Source: Planctomycetaceae bacterium
GTDB taxonomy: Bacteria; Planctomycetota; Planctomycetia; Pirellulales; JAEUIK01
NCBI GenBank assembly: GCA_015493185.1
Contig: WGDQ01000158.1
Coordinates: 1 to 5,393, forward strand
DNA: 5,393 nucleotides
Reading direction: 5' to 3'
Below the pieces are notes generated by a model that made no database searches, was not told the DNA's origin, and saw only the letters and a list, made by a program, of their open reading frames with translations. Shown piece after piece: positions 1 to 3,664 of this stretch (the first letter of the stretch is position 1; each line of letters starts with the position of its first letter). The translations under genes were made by a program, and so were the position numbers.

Positions 1-2
1 GT

Positions 3-581
3 CCTAAAGGCGTAGGTGCGCTCTATGTGCGTCGCGGATCGCCGCCCGTGCGGCTTGAGCCGCAGATTGACGGAGGAGGGCAAGAAAGAGGGCTCAGAAG
101 CGGAACTCTGAACACGCCCGGCATCATTGGTTTGGCCAAGGCGATCGAGCTGTGTCTCGACGAGCTGCCGAGCGAAACAGAACGCCTGCGGCGACTTCGC
201 GACCGACTGTTCAACGAGTTGTGCCATCGTGTTGAAGGGCTCTCGCTGAACGGGCCGGCGCTAGACGATCCCGGCCTGCGTTTGGCCGGCAATCTGAACG
301 TGGGGTTTCCCGACGTCGATGGTGAGGCGTTGATGATGAACATGCGGCGGATCGCGGTCAGTTCGGGCAGCGCTTGCACGTCGAGCACTCCTGAGCCTAG
401 CCACGTACTTCGCGCGTTGGGCCTCTCTGACGACCGTGCACGGGCGAGCTTGCGGTTTGGCATCGGACGGTTCAATACGGATGCCCACATCGACGTTGCT
501 GTTGAAGAAGTTGCCGAGGCAGTCGGCCGATTGCGAAAGCTACGTTCGGCCGGTCCGCAGCAAGGTGGCGGAGTGCCGTAA
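3..581 (+). CDS. Cysteine desulfurase (IscS/NifS family, group I), C-terminal part; 5' end outside the window
   Basis: This pyridoxal-phosphate enzyme converts L-cysteine to alanine and leaves a persulfide on a cysteine, supplying sulfur for Fe-S clusters and often for tRNA thiolation in the cytoplasm. The frame is open from position 3 and reads PKGVGALYVRRG, the segment that in this family directly follows the PLP-binding lysine, so that lysine lies just upstream of the window. The conserved QERGLRSGTLN segment (substrate/PLP contacts) follows. The active-site loop SSGSACTSS has its persulfide cysteine at codon 375-377. Next comes the IscS-type stretch EPSHVLRALGL and the closing SLRFGIGRF. 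The single-residue spacing SGSAC and the loop length fit group I (IscS/NifS) better than group II (SufS). The C-terminus is short: the IscS tail that contacts IscU is replaced by a Gly/Gln-rich end, so IscS versus NifS cannot be settled. A GTG at 27 is internal, not the start. Confidence 0.95.
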   Translation, partial: PKGVGALYVRRGSPPVRLEPQIDGGGQERGLRSGTLNTPGIIGLAKAIELCLDELPSETERLRRLRDRLFNELCHRVEGLSLNGPALDDPGLRLAGNLNVGFPDVDGEALMMNMRRIAVSSGSACTSSTPEPSHVLRALGLSDDRARASLRFGIGRFNTDAHIDVAVEEVAEAVGRLRKLRSAGPQQGGGVP

Positions 582-1240
582 ACTCGCTTGCTGATTGTGA
601 CATGGCTGAGATTGCCAGGGAGCCGATGCCGCTTGTCTGTGTGCAACGATTGGTGGGTTACTACGGGACGACGCCTGTGGCGGACTCGTTCGATCCGATG
701 GTGACGAAGAACGTGGCTCCGTTGGGGACGCGTACCAACGGGCACGTACGTCGACGCGTGATATCACGGAGGGAATGCCGACAGAAGCCGCAGGTTCCCA
801 ACATGCTGGCAATGCGGAAAACAGCGGAGATGTGGTTTTCGTATTGAAGCAGCCTCGCGCGATTATGGATCATCGGGCCATGCTGGGGGACACACGTCGC
901 CCCGCACTTTGTTGGCATCTCTGACGCCGGCTGCAACGTGTGCGCATGCGGCTGCACATGACGAAACAGGATTGAGGGCCGGCCCTGCGTCTGAAAACCT
1001 TGGCCCCAGATAGATAACGGAGGGGGAAGCCCGCCGACTAGCTACAATGTGGGGGCTGCACCAGGGTTTACGTCAATGCTTTCGCGTCGAACCCGCCGGA
1101 AATGCGACGTACGGCCTGGACTTTGTTTTGGAATGGGCGTTGCCGAGCGGAGTGTGTTGAATGGCCGGTTGGCCGTAGCGAACGACCTTGAAGCAATCGA
1201 AAAAACGTCTGGCCTGCCCTTTCCGACAACGCGAGAAACG
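582..1240. other. Gene-free stretch, left part of the 939-base gap
   Basis: I see no credible gene here. Short open frames exist, such as 602-847 on the + strand and 661-957 on the - strand. Their translations have no recognisable domain, no convincing ribosome binding site, and an amino-acid composition typical of accidental frames in GC-rich DNA. No tRNA, and no signature of RNase P RNA, SRP RNA or tmRNA, was recognised. A TACAAT hexamer at 1043-1048 has no partner -35 box. The stretch could hold a decayed gene, but no family resemblance was found to support that. Confidence 0.5.
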
Positions 1241-1246
1241 TATAAT
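1241..1246 (+). promoter_or_regulatory. Candidate -10 box (TATAAT) ahead of the Fe-S carrier gene
   Basis: A perfect sigma-70-type TATAAT sits in a locally AT-rich patch, followed by AATTTA. No good -35 box is present at 16-17 bases upstream; the best candidates are CTTTCC or CCTTTC around 1218-1224, both poor matches to TTGACA. If used, transcription would begin near 1252-1254, giving the carrier gene a leader of about 268 bases, or starting a small RNA. The hexamer is seen directly. Its use as a promoter is inferred. Confidence 0.4.
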
Positions 1247-1252
1247 AATTTA

Positions 1253-1490
1253 CGCAACTGTCTGTGCGTGAATGCCGTTTCGACGGTTCGCGTGCCGGGA
1301 AATGGCGTTACCCGCACAGGGTGGAGGTTTTCTTTCTCGCCGCGTGTTTAGGCGAAGATGGGGCGAGAGGATACATACAGCGATTGCCTGTCTTATCGAG
1401 ACACGCTTCGTTGTTCGTTCTTGTTTGCTGTCACCTTCGCGGGTATTGAGCAGCAAGCAAAAGGCAACACGCCAGCGCACAAACCACTAG
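1253..1490 (+). other. Candidate structured leader or small RNA upstream of the Fe-S carrier gene
   Basis: Several pairings fit together by eye. A closing stem is formed by GCGTG (1266-1270) with CACGC (1468-1472) and TGCC (1273-1276) with GGCA (1463-1466). Hairpin TCTCGCC (1335-1341) pairs with GGCGAGA (1362-1368), extendable by two G-U pairs. A small hairpin TGTCT (1389-1393) pairs with AGACA (1399-1403) around TATCG. The strongest hairpin is TTGTTTGCTG (1421-1430) with CAGCAAGCAA (1451-1460), ten pairs including one G-U. Its 20-base loop holds GCGGGTA (1439-1445), the exact complement of TACCCGC (1309-1315), which would make a pseudoknot. No known riboswitch or RNA family was recognised and there is no terminal T-run, so a 5' leader of the next gene is more likely than a separate RNA. 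No folding program or alignment was available. Confidence 0.3.
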
Positions 1491-1520
1491 AACTCGATAA
1501 AAGAGGGAGTATCTCGAATC

Positions 1521-1853
1521 ATGGCCATCACGCTGACTGAAAAGGCCGCCCAGGAAGTAAAGCGAATCATGGACGAGCAAAAGCTCGACGAGAGCCATGT
1601 TTTGCGAGTCGGGGTCGTGGGTGGCGGATGCAGCGGCTTCCAGTACTCACTGGGTTTTGATCGCAATTACGACGAAAAGACCGATTCCAAGTACGAGCAG
1701 CACGGCATCACTGTGGTGGTCGACAAGAAGAGTTCGTTGTACTTGGACGGTACGACGGTCGACTTTTACGACGGCCTCGAAAAACGCGGTTTCACGTTCG
1801 ACAACCCCAACGCTGTGAAATCGTGTGGCTGCGGAAGCTCGTTCCAGGCGTAG
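1521..1853 (+). CDS. A-type iron-sulfur cluster carrier (IscA/ErpA/HesB family)
   Basis: This small cytoplasmic protein receives Fe-S clusters from a scaffold and passes them to apo-enzymes. The 110-residue length is normal for the family. The opening AITLTEKAAQEVKRI is the usual N-terminal strand and helix. The three cluster-binding cysteines are in place: Cys37 in GGGCSGFQY, and Cys102 and Cys104 in the C-terminal CGCGSSF. The segment ITVVVDKKSSLYLDGTTVDF and the phrase FDNPNA before the last motif are also family hallmarks. The ATG is preceded by GGGAG (1505-1509), about 11 bases away, slightly far for a Shine-Dalgarno site but the best start available. Upstream lie a putative TATAAT and a structured leader, and a cysteine desulfurase ends 939 bases before. 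The exact subgroup (IscA, ErpA, SufA) cannot be decided from sequence alone, so no symbol is given. Confidence 0.95.
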   Translation: MAITLTEKAAQEVKRIMDEQKLDESHVLRVGVVGGGCSGFQYSLGFDRNYDEKTDSKYEQHGITVVVDKKSSLYLDGTTVDFYDGLEKRGFTFDNPNAVKSCGCGSSFQA

Positions 1854-1975
1854 CCAAGCCGGCGAAGGACCAATCGGTTTTTTCCGTTTCCGGGCCGATT
1901 GAATCGTGGTCGCTGGCTCTCCCTTTCGCGCAGGCGTGCGATGAACGTCTGCGCTCTACCCAAGCCGCTTGGCTC
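1852..1975. repeat. Inverted repeat flanking the convergent gap
   Basis: AGCCAAGC (1852-1859, overlapping the end of the carrier gene) and GCTTGGCT (1968-1975) are exact 8-base inverted copies bracketing most of the convergent gap. A smaller hairpin, CCAAG and CTTGG around CCG, overlaps the right arm. This may be chance or part of a larger fold around transcript ends. Confidence 0.25.
1871..1901 (+). terminator. Hairpin in the convergent gap, possible atypical terminator
   Basis: CAATCGG (1871-1877) and CCGATTG (1895-1901) are perfect 7-base inverted copies around a 17-base loop that contains a run of six T. The hairpin begins 18 bases after the stop of the Fe-S carrier gene and lies between two converging genes, where termination is expected. 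There is no T-run after the stem on either strand, so it is not a canonical intrinsic terminator. Confidence 0.3.
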
Positions 1976-2027
1976 GGCCGATTAGCTGTGAGCCGTGGGT
2001 AATGGTCTAGGGACCGCGCTGGCACGC

Positions 2028-3038
2028 TCAGGGCTGTGAGGATCGGGGCCACTTCCAGCCAGCTTCCAGCTCACGGTTAACAATGCAGGAAGCGGGCCAA
2101 CGCCCTTGGTAAAGATCGACGATGCATTGGGCCGCCAGTTGGCTCATGGCGATTTCCGACTCGATGTCGAGACCGGCCATATGGGGAGCCAACACCACGT
2201 TATCGAGTTCCAGCAGGGGGCTATCTAGCGGGAGCGGCTCGGTTTTGAATACGTCCAAGCCAGCGCCTAGCAAGTGGCCGCTTCTTAGCGCTTCGGCCAG
2301 GGCGTCTTCGTCTACCAGCGAGCCACGGGCGGTGTTGATCAGTACGGCGCCGGGTTTCATCATGGCCAGTGTGGTTGCGTTGATCATGTCCTCCGTTTCC
2401 GGCAGGGCCGGTGCGTGAAGGCTTACCACATCTGCCTCGCGCAAAAGTTCCTCGAACGTGCATAGCCGTACTCCATAGCGTTGGGCGAACTGCTCGTCGG
2501 CTGCCGGGTCCGAGGCGATCACTTTCATTTCTAAGCCAAGCGCCCGGGGCACGATGGCCCGTCCGATACGCCCTAGCCCCACGAGCCCCAACGTTTTGCC
2601 AGCCAATCGTGGCAGCGATTGCCGACGCCAGACCCCGGTGCGCACCTCGCGTTCTTGCCGCACGACCACGCCCCGCATGACTGCCAGGAGCAGGGCCAGC
2701 ATCTGCTCAGCTACTGAGGGTTCGTTTGTACCGGGCGTGATCGTAACGACCACGCCGTGCCGCGTGGCCGCCTCGACGTCAATCGCGTCGTAGCCAACGC
2801 CCATCCGGGCAATAACTCGTAGGGGCGAGTCGGCCATCACGACTTCGGTAAACGGCTCCATGCCCGCCACAACGGCTTCGATTTGCTGGTCGAGCAGGGT
2901 TTGGCGAAGCCCCTTGGGAGTGGCCAGCAATTTAGTCGATTCGGGGTATATCAGCTCGAATCCGGCCGATTCAAGCACATCTCGGTATGGGCCCCCGACG
3001 TTTTGCAATATGTTCGGAGCGATTAATACTCGGGGCAT
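2028..3038 (-). CDS. NAD-dependent D-2-hydroxyacid dehydrogenase, phosphoglycerate dehydrogenase-like
   Basis: This cytoplasmic oxidoreductase would interconvert a D-2-hydroxyacid and a 2-oxoacid with NAD. Its 336 residues show the family's two-part fold: a split substrate-binding domain (about 1-100 and 290-336) around a Rossmann NAD domain. Key residues are visible: ARMGVGYDAID (78-87) and the TNEPSVAEQ segment (104-112) near the cofactor; the dinucleotide loop GLGRIG (154-159); Asp177, the acidic residue that usually favours NAD over NADP; catalytic Arg238 in NTARGSLVDEDAL; Glu267 in KTEPLP; and His286 in APHMAGLD. It lacks the C-terminal ACT domain of regulated SerA, so serine biosynthesis is only one possibility; glyoxylate, hydroxypyruvate or another hydroxyacid is also plausible. 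The ATG at 3036-3038 has only a weak purine stretch (AGCGAG) upstream. The gene stands alone, converging with the Fe-S carrier and diverging from the BBP7 gene. Confidence 0.93.
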   Translation of the reverse strand: MPRVLIAPNILQNVGGPYRDVLESAGFELIYPESTKLLATPKGLRQTLLDQQIEAVVAGMEPFTEVVMADSPLRVIARMGVGYDAIDVEAATRHGVVVTITPGTNEPSVAEQMLALLLAVMRGVVVRQEREVRTGVWRRQSLPRLAGKTLGLVGLGRIGRAIVPRALGLEMKVIASDPAADEQFAQRYGVRLCTFEELLREADVVSLHAPALPETEDMINATTLAMMKPGAVLINTARGSLVDEDALAEALRSGHLLGAGLDVFKTEPLPLDSPLLELDNVVLAPHMAGLDIESEIAMSQLAAQCIVDLYQGRWPASCIVNRELEAGWKWPRSSQP

Positions 3039-3094
3039 ATCTCGCTGGATTTCCGGAAAAACGCGTTCTGAAGTGTGTGTTGTCGGCTCTCATC

Positions 3095-3116
3095 CGAGCG
3101 AGGCTTTGTTCGCTCG
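3095..3116. repeat. Perfect inverted repeat upstream of the dehydrogenase gene
   Basis: CGAGCGA (3095-3101) and TCGCTCG (3110-3116) form a 7-base perfect inverted repeat around an 8-base spacer. It lies 57-78 bases before the dehydrogenase start codon on the - strand, a position suitable for an operator or a leader hairpin. No T-run follows on either strand, so it is not a standard terminator. Confidence 0.4.
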
Positions 3117-3331
3117 TCGTCGGCTGGGCAGAATGTCGCGAGCCGTCAAGAATGTGGCCGCATTTCCCGAGAGCGGGGCTGACTTTCTGCGACGGCGTTC
3201 TAACGCATGGCGCCTGCCACTGCAAGCGCCGCCTTCGTCGGAGTCCGGTGCGTTTGTCGGGCAGTATCGCACAACTTCGCCGCTCCCAAGGTGGCAAAGC
3301 GAGACGGCAGAACCAGCAGCAAGGCCCGACC

Positions 3332-3345
3332 GCGTGCTTGCACGC
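3332..3345. repeat. Short palindrome GCGTGC-TT-GCACGC
   Basis: Two 6-base arms separated by two bases form a compact dyad, a shape typical of a dimeric regulator site; as RNA it would be a 5-pair hairpin with a CTTG loop. It lies in the middle of the divergent gap, about 290 bases from the dehydrogenase start and 320 from the BBP7 start. The function is unknown. Confidence 0.35.
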
Positions 3346-3450
3346 TGATTCAACCATTCGCATGGAAAAAGTGGGGCTGCCGCTGCCTCGAAAGTGACGC
3401 CATCCCCGACTCGACTGGACGCCAGCGAAGCTCGGCGCTGGTGAAGGTCT

Positions 3451-3462
3451 GCCGAAAACGGC
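3451..3462. repeat. Small hairpin GCCG-AAAA-CGGC
   Basis: A perfect 4-pair stem closed by AAAA directly abuts the first copy of the duplicated GCCGATT...GTTGGC element. On its own it is short enough to be chance, but a GAAAAACG segment also precedes the second copy of that element. Confidence 0.3.
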
Positions 3463-3608
3463 CGATTTTGCGGTTGGCCAAGTGTTAAGCTGCCGCATCT
3501 GTATTTGCCTTGAGAGTATTCGGTCGATGGGGCAATCTGCGCAAAGCCTTCGGGTGATTCCTGTTTTCCGGGAAAAACGGGCAGACAATCGCCGATTCTC
3601 CAGTTGGC
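3461..3608 (+). repeat. Direct repeat: two copies of an 18-base element (3461-3478 and 3591-3608)
   Basis: GCCGATTTTGCGGTTGGC and GCCGATTCTCCAGTTGGC match at 15 of 18 positions, with both ends conserved and only the middle varying. The copies are 130 bases apart. Each is preceded by a (G)AAAA(A)CG segment and followed by a CATCYGNTATTT-like segment, 18 bases after the first copy and 29 after the second. The TTGG(C) at the right end resembles a -35 box, but no convincing -10 follows at the normal distance. The element may be a duplicated regulatory site or part of a repeat family. Confidence 0.4.
3561..3580. repeat. AT-rich imperfect inverted repeat upstream of the BBP7 gene
   Basis: TTTTCC and GGAAAA are arranged as an almost perfect dyad around a single G, extended by CC...GG flanks with one bulge. 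It sits about 85-105 bases before the BBP7 start. Because the arms nearly touch, a protein-binding operator is more plausible than a stable RNA hairpin, though TTTT-AAAA pairing with a CCGGG loop is possible. Confidence 0.3.
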
Positions 3609-3652
3609 ACAATACGTATCTCAGGAACAACCGGCACATCCGATATTTTTTG

Positions 3653-3656
3653 AAGG
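3653..3656 (+). promoter_or_regulatory. Ribosome binding site of the BBP7 gene
   Basis: AAGG within GAAGGCGAG lies eight bases before the ATG at 3665. This supports that start over the upstream in-frame TTG at 3650. The signal peptide begins directly at this ATG. Confidence 0.5.
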
Positions 3657-3664
3657 CGAGTCGC

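Larger units (their letters stand above)
3039..3664. other. Divergent 626-base gap between the dehydrogenase and BBP7 genes
   Basis: No credible gene was found. The open frames crossing this gap on both strands, including a 324-codon frame on the - strand at 2971-3945, have no recognisable domain and overlap the two real genes at their starts. The gap must carry promoters for both flanking genes, but no strong -35/-10 pair was identified. It contains several inverted repeats and a duplicated element, listed separately. Confidence 0.6.

Noticed and set aside
23..745. 240-codon open frame on the - strand opposite the desulfurase
   Set aside because: It is antisense to an unmistakable cysteine desulfurase, its translation is dominated by Arg, Ser and Pro, and no domain is recognisable. 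It is a shadow frame.
602..847. 81-codon open frame on the + strand after the desulfurase
   Set aside because: No ribosome binding site, no recognisable domain, and nothing protein-like in its composition.
1043..1048. TACAAT as a promoter -10 box
   Set aside because: No -35-like hexamer at 15-18 bases upstream, and no gene starts at a sensible distance downstream.
1173..1290. Possible tmRNA, from an ANDLEA-like codon run and a TTTCGACGG similar to the tmRNA 5' region
   Set aside because: The two pieces are in the wrong order, no stop follows a tag of the right form, and there is no tRNA-like 3' end with CCA.
1049..1351. 100-codon open frame on the + strand before the Fe-S carrier
   Set aside because: It starts with GTG, has no ribosome binding site or known domain, and runs through the TATAAT and the self-complementary stretch.
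1253..1490. RNase P RNA, SRP RNA or a known riboswitch as identity of the structured stretch
   Set aside because: The conserved cores (GAGGAAAGTC for RNase P, GGAAGGAAGCA-type loop for SRP, cobalamin or TPP boxes) are absent.
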